64,000 bases of DNA. Source: Brassica napus (Eukaryota; Streptophyta; Magnoliopsida; Brassicales; Brassicaceae). The notes below the pieces were generated by a model that saw nothing but the letters and a program-made list of their open reading frames with translations, had not been told where the DNA came from and made no database searches. Of the stretch, positions 46,724 to 56,097 are shown piece by piece. Within the stretch, counting starts at the first letter, position 1. Every line of letters starts with the position of its first letter. Position numbers and translations under genes: made by a program. The stretch covers positions 18,967,531 through 19,031,530 of the forward strand of contig NC_063443.1 in assembly GCF_020379485.1 (NCBI RefSeq), read 5' to 3'.

Positions 46724-47485
46724 ATGAATCAAATTGACTCGGATGTCTCTAATGGTACGAAACCCCATCTACTTCTTTTACTCATTTCTTTGTGAAGTAT
46801 TTGATGTAATACCTAGCGGAAGGAATAAAAAGACTTGTTATGATTTATGATAAAAAAAATTCTTACATGTTAGTGTCTGATCGCTCTTAACTGTCTGGCT
46901 TAAGATTACTTGACGTTGCATTCTTGTTACATTACTCTGTATACTTGCCCTGTAACAAGTCCCTAGTTAGCTTGTGTGTCAGGCTATTCATTAAGTCATG
47001 ATTTATGGCGTAGCCTCTGATTATACATTAACACATCATATATTTGTTTGTAAACTACTAACAAATTACTAGTTCATGCATGTTCCGGACTAATCAGTTA
47101 TGTTGGGATATTTAGAGGTAGAAACAGGAAAATAAAAAGACAGACTAATCATTCCGAGATAGGTGCAGGTAAAGGAAAAGAGCCGAGGGTAATATCTCCG
47201 GGAGGATCCAAGACCGAAGAGAGGCAAAGTCAGAGTGTTACTAATCAGATTGACATGTGTCAAGATGGTAAAGAGCAACCTCATGGAGAAGTGAACATGG
47301 AAGCTTCCATATCAGCAGAAGATGTGATAAGAGCTGGAGGGTTTGGTGCTAAAGACGACATTGGAAGCTTCCTTCCCGTGGCAAGTGATTCGACTGACTT
47401 TGAGGAATCACTCCGCTCTGCACGTGACTACGAAGAAGCTCAACCGGAAGTTCAAAGACCTGGTCTTGGCTGGCCTAAAGAGTAA
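46724..47485 (+). CDS. Small conserved plant protein of unknown function (132 aa, At5g04000-like)
   Basis: Two coding exons, 46724-46754 and 47118-47485, join in frame (SN|GRNRK) to a 132-aa hydrophilic protein. It has no signal peptide or membrane segment. The N-terminal half is basic and polar. The C-terminal half has the most conserved-looking part, ISAEDVIRAGGFGAKDDIG, then SFLPVASDSTDFEESLRSAR and a terminal RPGLGWP. Only the acceptor at 47,117 keeps frame; nearer AG sites lead to early stops. The position fits the uncharacterised locus At5g04000. The function is not known to me; the pattern suggests a soluble, partly disordered protein. Confidence 0.72.
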
Positions 47486-48938
47486 AATATTTGCCTCATA
47501 GGCTTCTGGTTTAGTTCTTGTTCGGTTGATTGTTATGTGTGATGATGGCAAAGTTGGACTGTTTCAAAGTATAGAACTCACTGGTCGTTGCTCTGCTTTT
47601 GCCAAAACGTTTTCAAGGATCTTTTTACATTGTTGTTCTGATTAGGGTCAAATACACTTTTGTCGTAAATAAAAATCTCGGCCACAAATTATATGTTACA
47701 AATTGGACGAACTGTGGAAACCACTTTATTTATATATGAAGTGGTCAATATTGTTTATAATAATTATAGATCATAATGTGACAATAACATTGAGACCATT
47801 ATCTGCTGATGAGTGGGAAGAACTAAACACCAATGAACGAGAGAAAGAAAATGGAATCATATTCAATAAGTGGCTCAAGTTGAGAACACTTCACAAATTG
47901 CTTCTTTAGGTCATATGTCAATCCAAATGTCTCGTGTTTCCAACTTCTGTGAACAAAACCTTGCATTTCTTTATATATATGAATTTAATGCTTTTATAAA
48001 AAAATATTAAAATATTATTTGATCCATTTCAAAGTGGCTAATCATAGCCTAGCACTCAGCTACTTGGATATTATTTGATGGCCATCGTATTGGTAGCTAC
48101 TGTATACTATTAATTTTTTCTGTCGCATTCGATTTGCTAATTTGGAAGCTGGTAACGTGTTCAAGTTGGTGAAAGTGGAAGACTTAAAAAAATTAAATTT
48201 TTACTTATCAGTTATCATAGATAGATAATCTCAATAAAACTGATCAAAGAAATCAAACAACCGATTTGACCACCCATTTAAAAGCATAAAGATTCGTTAA
48301 GATGAATGACAAAAAACACACTAAGCTATTAGTGTATTGGTTAACTTCAAAATGATATAAAATATTGGGATTATACAGACACAAAAATAAAAAACAATAA
48401 GAGTACTTTTCAAGAAAGTAACCAATTCTAATATTCTAAGATTGAACTTTCTAATTACTCAATAAGATAATAGATTCATGAATATTTCTGGAAAATATAT
48501 ATCTTTGACGCATGCATGCACTATTTATCATGCGTCATCTGTGACGTGTTATCCAGGAACTTGTAGTAATTTCTTCAAAGTTTATCTACAATCTTTTTGA
48601 AAACGTTAAAATAACTCTCAAAAGGCTTTTAGAATATGAATTTTAGAACAACGATGACTTGAATGTTGCTTACAAATTTTTCACGTGTGATTAGCAGCAT
48701 TGACGCGTAAATATTTTCGTTCATGATACTTTTAGAAAAGCTGTATTGTTAATGAATCAAGAAAGACAAAGGAACCTAATTTTCCGTTAAATAATATTTT
48801 GATGTTAAAAAAAGAATAAAATAACATCCCAACTTGTCTCTTGAGGTCACCAATATCGAATATTATACCCCTATTTATATCTACACATCATAGACTTTCA
48901 CTCTCTTATCACAAAACAGAGAAGCTAATGCTTTCTAT
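47486..48938. other. AT-rich intergenic region
   Basis: An ORF at 47,703-47,909 encodes an acidic segment (LRPLSADEWEELNTNERE) that could be a gene scrap but is not recognised. The rest is AT-rich with no supported gene. Confidence 0.45.
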
Positions 48939-49231
48939 ATGAGGAAAGAGAGAAACAAAGGAACAGTCTTCATTGTTATGTTCTTAGCTCTAATGGTGGA
49001 CGACATCTTTCACACGATTCGCCCAAGTAAGTTCTCATATATACGCCTGTCAGAATTTTTTTTTTCCTGTACTATATTTTGGGGTTAAGATTCTTGGTAG
49101 TTTGGAGTTTCTTCTGATCCAATAGTGTTTCAGGTACAATTTCCTCAAGCTACCCTGAAGTATACCAGAGAAATTATTTGGAGGAATATTCAGGAGACTC
49201 TCTGTTTCTCTCCAAAGGTTCGAGAAGATGA
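48939..49231 (+). CDS. Candidate secreted small peptide precursor (61 aa, two exons)
   Basis: Exons 48939-49026 and 49134-49231, with AAGTAAGT donor and TTTCAG acceptor, join in frame to 61 residues. The N-terminus MRKERNKG followed by TVFIVMFLALMV is a good signal peptide. The C-terminal exon encodes a Tyr-rich polar segment (SSYPEVYQRNYLEEYSGDSL) ending in a basic KGSRR. The Tyr residues lie near acidic ones (YLEEY), compatible with tyrosine sulfation. No known peptide family (CLE, CEP, PSK, IDA, CIF, RALF) matches. A four-codon upstream ORF starting at 48,928 overlaps the main start as ATGA. A TATA-like TATTTATA lies about 70 bp upstream. Neither exon alone gives a long ORF. In Arabidopsis the small locus At5g03995 is near here, and equivalence is possible. 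Confidence 0.55.
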
Positions 49232-49562
49232 CAAACAACGAAGGCATAGGAGTATAAATTTCCTAATTTATCCCGATCATCACCCTCCAAGCGTTTTGTG
49301 TAATATACTAGAACTGAAAACCATAAACATGTTGTAGATTCTGAACTCCCATCATTAAAACATCCAGAAAATTTTAGTATATAGTTAACTATAACATGCA
49401 TCATTTAGAGTGACACACTCTCTCAAAAACGTTTAGAACAAACCATCAACACGAATAATCCTTAACTTCTACACATACGCTCACTATATAGTTAATAAAC
49501 CGAAAACTATGTTGATTCACTCCTCGCAAAAAATATTTATCAACAGAGTCTCTCTGATTGAT
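49232..49562. other. Short convergent intergenic region
   Basis: 3' flanks of the small peptide gene (plus) and the GW-rich gene (minus). No further gene seen. Confidence 0.6.
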
Positions 49563-50825
49563 TCAGAAGGTTTCAGTCCACCCCCAACCATTGGAATGCT
49601 GCTGAAACCCACCTCTGCTTCTCCCTCTCCCATTTCTCCATCGACAATCATCCACCTGCTCTCCTTCACGTGGCACTGCTCCTCTCTTTCTCCACTCTCT
49701 TCCCTGATGATGATGATCATTACCGTTCCAGTTCCCAACCTTCTTGTAGTTGAAGCTGTTCCTGTTCTTATACTCCCAAGTTTCTCTTCTGAAGCTGTTA
49801 TTGTTCTCGTCCTCATGACCCCAACCTACAGGTTCCTCCTTTCTCCCCCAAGAATCCTGATTCCATCCATCACAACCCTGATCATCCCAACCGACATTCT
49901 TCTCTTTAACCCCCTCAGCGTCTCCCCATCCTGTTCCCCAACCTTGTCCACTATACTGTCCAGACGAAAACAAAGCATCAAGAATCACCACACGCTCTTC
50001 TCCTTCTCCTTCTCCCTCTCTCGTTCTCGGGTCTGGACCACCACGTTCAAGGTCAAGAACCAGCTCATTGTCAACTTGAGCGTCCCAGTCAACATCGTCA
50101 ATGTAGACATCAGGATCAGGCAAAGGCAAGTCGCAAGAAACTCCATTTATCTCTGCCCAGTAATGAGACTTAGCCTTGTTGAACGCGTCTTCGCCAGCTG
50201 AATCATCCCATTGGACCACTCTCTCGTATAGATGCATAAACCGCTTCGCTTCTAGAACTTTTGACCATGGTACTGAACCAACCTTAGCGCAGAAGTCCTT
50301 CTCCCAAGCAGGAACAGACTGTTTGCAGTTAGCTGCAAGAAAACACACAAGAAACAGAGAGTTAACAACAACTCTGTTCTCAAATCATTCTTTAAAAAAA
50401 AAAATAGTCTTTTTTTTAAAAGCTAATCAAAGTTTGACCATTTTAACTGTTGATAAACTACTGTTTATACATTGTATGAATCTTGTTCACACAAAGGACC
50501 AAACTTTATAAACCTAACAGAGATGAAGTCAATTATGGTGTGAGATTCTCTAATTTCACTCAAAATTGATAAAACAAACACAAACCCTAATCAAGACAAC
50601 AGTACAACCCTAATCGAGAAAATCTGAAGAGATTAATCACTAATCCGCGAAATTAAAGATGACTTAAAGGTGAGAAAGAACAGAGAAAGAGAGAAAACAG
50701 AGCATACCAAGAGGCGGCTTTGGTGATTGAGTCATCGTCATCCCTCGTTGTTGATGATGATGATTATTATAATTGTTATTATTGTTGTTGCTGTTTCTGG
50801 GCTTTTGTCTTCTCCAATTGCTCAT
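49563..50825 (-). CDS. Plant-specific protein with Asn/His-rich N-terminus and GW/WG-rich C-terminus (At5g03990-like)
   Basis: Two exons, 50825-50708 and 50332-49563, join in frame (PPL|ANCKQ) to give 295 aa. The start is a low-complexity Asn/His stretch. A compact conserved domain follows (about 42-130: VPAWEKDFCAKVGSVPW, then HLYERVVQWDDSAGEDAFNK and AKSHYWAEING). The C-terminal 140 residues are disordered and rich in Gly, Trp, Asn and Arg, with about a dozen GW/WG dipeptides (GWGTGWGD, VGWDDQGCDGW, NGWGW) plus RG-rich pieces. The corresponding Arabidopsis locus, At5g03990, is only loosely annotated as FK506-binding-like; no FKBP fold is visible here. An RNA-related role is possible given the composition but is not shown. 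Confidence 0.78.
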
Positions 50826-51618
50826 TATGACCCGACAAAGATCGAATTTTTAAGAAAGAATGAATCGACAAAGAAGAGAGAAAGGTGTATTTTTTCTTTT
50901 CTTTTTGTTCTGAGTTTTTTACCGAAGAGGAAACAGAGAGATTGTATAAGAAGAGAGGAGAGGGTCGAGTGATCTCAATATGAAAGAAGATCAAAACCTT
51001 CAGACTTATCAAAGCAATTTCCTTTCTTGTTTTTTTTTTGAATTTTCAGGTGATTTATTCTTTTTTCTTTAATGTTTATGAGATTTCCTTTTCGTCGGAA
51101 TAATAAAAGACTTTCCTTTTCTGAAACGGAATCTTCATTCATTTTTCTTCATTCTAGTTGCTTCTATTTATAAAAAAATTATTAATAACGAAATACTTGT
51201 ATACAATTGATAATTATTTATCAGTGTTTCAAAAAAAAAAGGTAATCATATTATTGATTTGTATAAAGGCTCGTGGCCTTAAATTAACTAAATTCCAATT
51301 AACATAAATATATATATAGTATATATATATAGTATATATATATATATATTAAATGCCACAGTTATCTCTTTTCTTGTTGAGATTGATCAAATTAATTTGT
51401 GTCTAATTGTTTATAATTTGATAATTTCCTTTTTTGGTCAACTTAATTTGATAATTTCTAAAACCTTGGAAAAGACTAAAATTAAATCGTAGAAAAAGGA
51501 AACCGAGTAAAAAAAGTTGTTGGGTGGATCGGATGTTAGAGTCGGTTTGACCATTAAGTAAATGCAAATACAGGTAGAATTATAGTTTACAAAAAAAAAT
51601 ATAGGTAGAATTTGAATA
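50826..51618. other. Spacer upstream of the GW-rich gene
   Basis: Promoter side of the GW-rich gene, then T-rich DNA and an ATATAT-type microsatellite (about 51,310-51,350). No gene seen. It ends at the target duplication of the Mutator-like element. Confidence 0.6.
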
Positions 51619-51975
51619 GAGTTGTTTATGCTGAGAGACACGTTGTGTCTTTTGTTCACTCTTAAAGACACTTTGTAGTTACAACACACAAAGTTGGGAC
51701 AGGTGTCTTTGTTGCTGACCAAAAAGCCCTTGGCTTATAAACCAGCATGAATGGGAAGAGCATATTCTCTTTAAGGAACCAAACCAGATCACAAATCTCG
51801 TTGGAATAAATGAAACAAGGGAAAAAGTAAAAGCAGTTGTCTGGGTTTGAGTGTTACTATCCTGCCCGTCAGATCATTTTTTTAAAAACGATCTAATGGC
51901 TCAGAAAAGCCTTATTGTTTTCGCTTGTAATTAATAGCTACCGTAAGAAATGCGTCTTCTTCGACAATTCTTTGC

Positions 51976-52732
51976 TCTGGGTTTGAGATTAGGTGGGTGA
52001 AGTGTCATGGATGACATGGTTGTGGTTGTAGATGTTTTGGTTTGCTTAAGCTTTGTTTTGCGTGGACGACATGGTTATGGTTGTGGTAGGTATGTTCAGT
52101 CTAGTCGTTTGAATGTAAGGGCTACTTTGAGGCCAAGATTAGGATGGACGTGGTTAGCATAACAGTATTGTGGGTTGTGTTTTGTTGTGGACCTGCTTGT
52201 TTAGGGTGTGTATGTCGTGAAAGTGTTGTTATGGTTAAGTGGGTGTGGTTAGTGTGTCAGGTTTAGTGGTCTGATTGTGGTGCAAAACGGGTGTTGTGGT
52301 TCATTATGGATGACATGTTGGTGGTTGGCATGTGGTAAACAAGAACCTTTAGTGGACTGTGTTATGACTTAGTTATGAAGGTGGTGTAGTGGTTGTGGTC
52401 AGTTTCAATTTTGTAGTAGATGAATAATTCAATTTTAGGGTGTGGTTGTGGTCTGGGTTTGAGATTAGGTGGGTGAAGTGTCATGGATGACAGGGTTGTG
52501 GTTGTAGATGTTTTGGTTTGCTTAAGCTTTGTTTTGCGTGGACGACATAATTATGGTTGTGGTAGGTATGTTCAGTCTAGTCGTTTGAATGTAGGGGCTA
52601 ATTTGAGGCCAGGGTTAGGATGGACGTGGTTAACATAACAATATTGTGGGTTGTGTTTTGTTGTGGACCTGCTTGTTTAGGGTGTGTATGTCGTGAAAGT
52701 GTTGTTGTGGTTAAGTGGGTGTGGTTAGTGTG
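51976..52732. repeat. 281-bp direct repeats inside the MULE
   Basis: 51,976-52,256 and 52,452-52,732 align without a gap over 281 bp with only a few substitutions (both begin TCTGGGTTTGAGATTAGGTG and end GGTTAGTGTG). They are separated by 195 bp. Confidence 0.92.
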
Positions 52733-52775
52733 AAGCTTTTCTGGGCTGAGAAACGTAAAAATCTCAAGAATTTCT

Positions 52776-53000
52776 GAGACGATGATATGGTGACACAGAG
52801 ATGCAAATCTGGAGAGGAGATACAGGAAATCAAAGAGACAAGGGTTTGGGGAGGTTTGATTTGGACCAGAACGCTAAAGAACTTCTGGGGCGACAAGCGG
52901 AAGGTGAGACGATGATATGGTGAAACAGAGAGGGGGATTCGGAGAGGAGAATCAGAAAATCGAAGAGAGAAGGGTTGGGGGAGGTCTGATTTGAGTTTAA
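52776..53000. repeat. Second internal direct repeat of the MULE, offset 140 bp
   Basis: GAGACGATGATATGGTGA starts at 52,776 and 52,916. Both copies continue through AACAGAGA-like, GGAGAGGAGA, AGGGTT and GGGGAGGT.TGATTTG blocks at about 85% similarity. Confidence 0.75.
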
Positions 53001-53552
53001 TTTCAGATCATCTTTCTGGATCGAGGAGAAGACACTAGAGCATGAGGTTAGGGTTCATCAGGGGTTGAAGAAGATAAATCAAAAATGTGAAAAGAGAAAA
53101 AGTAAGAGAAGTCGTAGGTTGTAAAAAGTACAAAAAAAAAGGAAGCAAGATGTTTTTGGTTAACTAGATTGGTCTAGTTGGGTTGGGTGGGTTTTACAAA
53201 CTAAGTAAATTTGTCTCTAGTTGAGGGTTATATTAGTAAAAAGAGCATGAGAAAGTGTGCTATAGCACAATGTGCCTTTGAGTGAAATTGATAACACAAA
53301 ATGTGTCTCTGAGGGTAAAAATTTCATTTGAATAAGCTACCTAAGAGTCTTTTTTTTGCCTCTGATTTTTATATTTTTTTTATATCTCATTCGATCCTTT
53401 GTTTTATTTCAAATTAATGAAATTTATCTTCTTTTTTATTGGACAAATTATTTGAAAACAGAAAAGGAAAACTAAAAGAAAAGGAAACTCTAACAAAATC
53501 ATACTCAAAAAGGAAATAAGTATCTCTCTCTAGTCTTTCCTCTGTAGTCTCC

Positions 53553-53560
53553 TATAAATA
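53553..53560 (+). promoter_or_regulatory. TATA box of the GDSL esterase gene
   Basis: TATAAATA, 41 bp upstream of the ATG at 53,601, so the leader must be very short. Confidence 0.6.
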
Positions 53561-53600
53561 CAGCACACATCAACACCAAAACTCTCATCCTTCTCAAACA

Positions 53601-54704
53601 ATGTCGACAGCAACAACCAAAGCATTATCGCTTCTTGTTCTTCTCTTCTTCGTGTCCTTTGTTCACGCAACAGACCCATGTCTGATCAGCTCCATCTACC
53701 AGTTCGGAGACTCCATAGCCGACACCGGGAACCTAATCCGCAACGGTCCTACCGGAGCCAAATCTCACGCCGCTAGCTTCCCTTACGGTCAAACATACTT
53801 CCAACAAGCTACCGGTCGTTGCTCAAACGGTCAGCTTATGATAGATTACTTGGCACGCAGGCTTCAACTCCCTCTCCTAAACCCTTACCTCAACGTAAAC
53901 CCCACGCAACCGTCTTCTTTCAGTAACGGAGTTAACTTCGCCGTCGCCGGAAGCACAGCCTTAAACAGCTCTTTCTTCACCTCAAGGAACCTCCACGTAC
54001 CGGCGACGAACACACCTCTCTCCACTCAGCTCTCTTGGTTCAAGTCTCATCTACGTTCCACGTGTCACAGCCCATCTTGTTTGAAGCAGTCTCTTGTCAT
54101 GATGGGTGAGATAGGAGGAAACGACTACAACTACGGTTTCTTCCAAGGCAAGTCAACGGAAGAGATCAGAAGCTACATACCCCACGTGGTCGGAGCCATC
54201 GCAGCCGCGGCTAGAGAAGTGATCCGAGCCGGTGCGGTTAACGTGGTCGTACCGGGAAACTTCCCCGTCGGATGTTTCCCGATTTACTTGACGTCTTTCC
54301 CCGTGAACGATCCAAAAGCTTACGACGATAAAGGATGCTTGATTCGTCTTAACGAGTTCGCCATGGACCACAACAACCAACTCCAAGAAGCTATAAGTTC
54401 TTTGCAAAAGGAGTTTCCCGGTGTGGTTATCGTCTACGGAGATTACTACAACGCGTTTCAGTATGTTCTGCGCGGTTCTGTGGGATTCGACAAGAGTGTA
54501 GCTTTGAAGTCGTGTTGTGGGATCGGTGGAGGTTACAACTACGATGGAAAGAGACAGTGTGGAGCTGTGGGAGTGCCGGTTTGTCAGAATCCAGACAAGT
54601 TTATAAGCTGGGACGGAGTGCACTTGACTCAGAAGGCGTATAGGTTCATGTCTAAGTTCTTGAACTACAAGATTCTTCCGCAGATCAAGTGTGGTGGAGC
54701 TTAA
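53601..54704 (+). CDS. GDSL/SGNH-type esterase or lipase, secreted
   Basis: A single ORF of 367 aa, typical of plant GDSL lipases. A signal peptide (about 1-23) is followed by the four SGNH blocks. Block I is FGDSIADTGN with the nucleophile Ser38. Block II is NFAVAG (112-117) with the oxyanion Gly. Block III is GGNDYN (172-177) with the oxyanion Asn. Block V is DGVHLT with Asp338 and His341. All catalytic residues are present, so it should be active. The sequence is closest in form to the sinapine esterase/acetylajmalan-like branch of GDSL esterases. The acyl substrate cannot be predicted; relatives act on lipids, sinapate esters or cell-wall acyl groups in the apoplast or vacuole. The position corresponds to At5g03980. 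No introns were seen, which is unusual for this family and worth comparing with the ortholog. Confidence 0.92.
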   Translation: MSTATTKALSLLVLLFFVSFVHATDPCLISSIYQFGDSIADTGNLIRNGPTGAKSHAASFPYGQTYFQQATGRCSNGQLMIDYLARRLQLPLLNPYLNVNPTQPSSFSNGVNFAVAGSTALNSSFFTSRNLHVPATNTPLSTQLSWFKSHLRSTCHSPSCLKQSLVMMGEIGGNDYNYGFFQGKSTEEIRSYIPHVVGAIAAAAREVIRAGAVNVVVPGNFPVGCFPIYLTSFPVNDPKAYDDKGCLIRLNEFAMDHNNQLQEAISSLQKEFPGVVIVYGDYYNAFQYVLRGSVGFDKSVALKSCCGIGGGYNYDGKRQCGAVGVPVCQNPDKFISWDGVHLTQKAYRFMSKFLNYKILPQIKCGGA

Positions 54705-54844
54705 CCAAGCAAGAGTGTTTCCTTCTAGTTTGATAGTTTGTATTTTCCTTTCAGTTGATTAATTAATGCGATGATAACAACATGTAATTTTTTTTTCAAT
54801 GTGTATAAAGTATAAACTACTTGCAAATTAATGTTCTTGCAAAT

Positions 54845-55333
54845 ACAGTAAAAATTCTATAAATTAGCAAACACGTTAAATTATTAAATTCATTCGGTTC
54901 GAATTGAGCTGGTTCAAAATATAACACAAATCAATAAAATAATAAGATAATAAGTTTTTTAAAAATATATGTAAATATATAGTTTCACTAAAATTATCAA
55001 TCAAAAATATATATAAGGTTTATCTAAGTACAACAAAACATTATATTATTTGTTTTATAATTACAATGAAATTCATCTCTATTTTTTCGTAACACTTCAA
55101 AATATTTTGATAATATTTAGTTAATTATATCTAAATCTAAATTTAAATTCTATGACACATATTTCGTACCAAATCCTATAACAAAAACGATATAAAAATA
55201 GAATTTTTCAAATTTAATTAATATATATACAATATACTATACAAAATATATTCTAAAATAGAAAAATATTTTTTTTTGTAAATTAATATAATTTCATAAA
55301 CTAAATATTGTTAATTTATAGAGATTTTACTGT
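54845..55333. mobile_element. MITE-like element with about 26-bp terminal inverted repeats
   Basis: The left end ACAGTAAAAATTCTATAAAT (54,845 on) matches the reverse complement of the right end, ACAGTAAAATCTCTATAAAT (from 55,333), with few mismatches over 26 bp. The 489-bp interior is very AT-rich and non-coding. The ends resemble the common ACAGTAAAAcCTCTATAAATTAAT plant MITE termini. The target duplication was not resolved. Confidence 0.7.
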
Positions 55334-55978
55334 ATAAACACAGCTAACCTAACCGGGATGTTAAAAAAACAAAGCTACGTAACCTAACCGAATGGGTCAC
55401 TCACTGCACAATTTGGGTTTAGTATTTATTCTCTTCTCTCCAAAATGAGCTAAACCGAAACGGAATCAAGCCTCACTAAATCCCGGTTAAAGCGAAAGCT
55501 GAATCCGGTTCAAACAGCGCGTTTGTTTGGGTTTTGGATCCGGATTCGGATCCGGGTCTGGATGCGAGTCCAGGTCCTTTTATACATGTTGACATCATGT
55601 CACTGCAAAGGTAGTTGTTGCGTCTTACAAAGCTCTCTTCTCCGCACTACGTCTTCCTCAGGTCTCTCTCTCTCTCTCACACTCTTCGTAATCCTTTGTT
55701 AATAATATTCAAATCCTAACTTCGGCATTAGGCTTTTCGACGATCTCACTCTGGGTAAACGAAAAAAAAAAGATTCTTTTGTGTAAAGTTGCATGCCGAT
55801 TGTTAGATTCTCTTTCGCGATTCGTAGATTCTTAGTGGGTGATTGAAGAAATTAGGGTTTTGTTTGTTCTTGTTATCTCTAGCGTTTGTGAAATTGATTT
55901 AGGGTTTTCTCTGCACCTTATGAATCTCTAATGTTCCTTTTTTTATTTTGATCTTTTTGTTTATTGTTTGATCGCATT

Positions 55979-56016
55979 GGTTTGGTTTGGTTTGGTTTGG
56001 TTTGGTTTGGTTTGGT
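55979..56016. repeat. (GGTTT)n pentanucleotide microsatellite
   Basis: About seven and a half uninterrupted GGTTT units within the probable 5'-leader intron of the F-box gene. The unit differs from the TTTAGGG telomeric repeat. Confidence 0.9.
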
Positions 56017-56097
56017 TCTCTTTACTAATTATCAAAGAAACAGTTTTTTTTTTGTTCTGCAATGTCTTGTTCTGTCAGGGCGAAAACAAGATTAGGG

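Larger units (their letters stand above)
51619..53325. mobile_element. Non-autonomous Mutator-like (MULE) element, 1,707 bp
   Basis: The 9-bp sequence ATTTGAATA occurs directly on both sides (51,610-51,618 and 53,326-53,334), the target duplication length of Mutator-like elements. The ends form imperfect terminal inverted repeats over about 60 bp: GAGTTGTTTATGCTGAGAGA at the left against GAAATTTTTACCCTCAGAGA for the reverse complement of the right, continuing into shared ACAC, TTCACTC and AAAG.CAC.TTGT blocks. No transposase ORF is present. The interior has a strong plus-strand G/T bias and internal direct repeats of 281 bp and about 140 bp. It lies about 275 bp upstream of the GDSL esterase. 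Confidence 0.82.
54705..56097. other. Intergenic region with a MITE and the F-box leader
   Basis: Holds the MITE-like element at 54,845-55,333. The F-box 5' leader has a probable intron (donor near 55,660 in CTTCCTCAG|GTCTCT; acceptor at 56,077-56,078) that contains (CT)n and (GGTTT)n tracts. Confidence 0.55.

Noticed and set aside
47703..47909. 68-codon ORF with an acidic stretch
   Set aside because: AT-rich codons, no family resemblance, no supporting signals. Possibly a scrap, not a supported gene.
49509..50201. Long plus-strand ORF opposite the GW-rich gene
   Set aside because: An antisense shadow of a GC-rich coding exon. The minus-strand frame has family-like blocks and splices correctly.
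56062..56097. Upstream in-frame ATG of the F-box gene (36 nt before the chosen start)
   Set aside because: A strong splice acceptor lies between the two ATGs, so the upstream one is probably intronic. The F-box begins shortly after the chosen Met.
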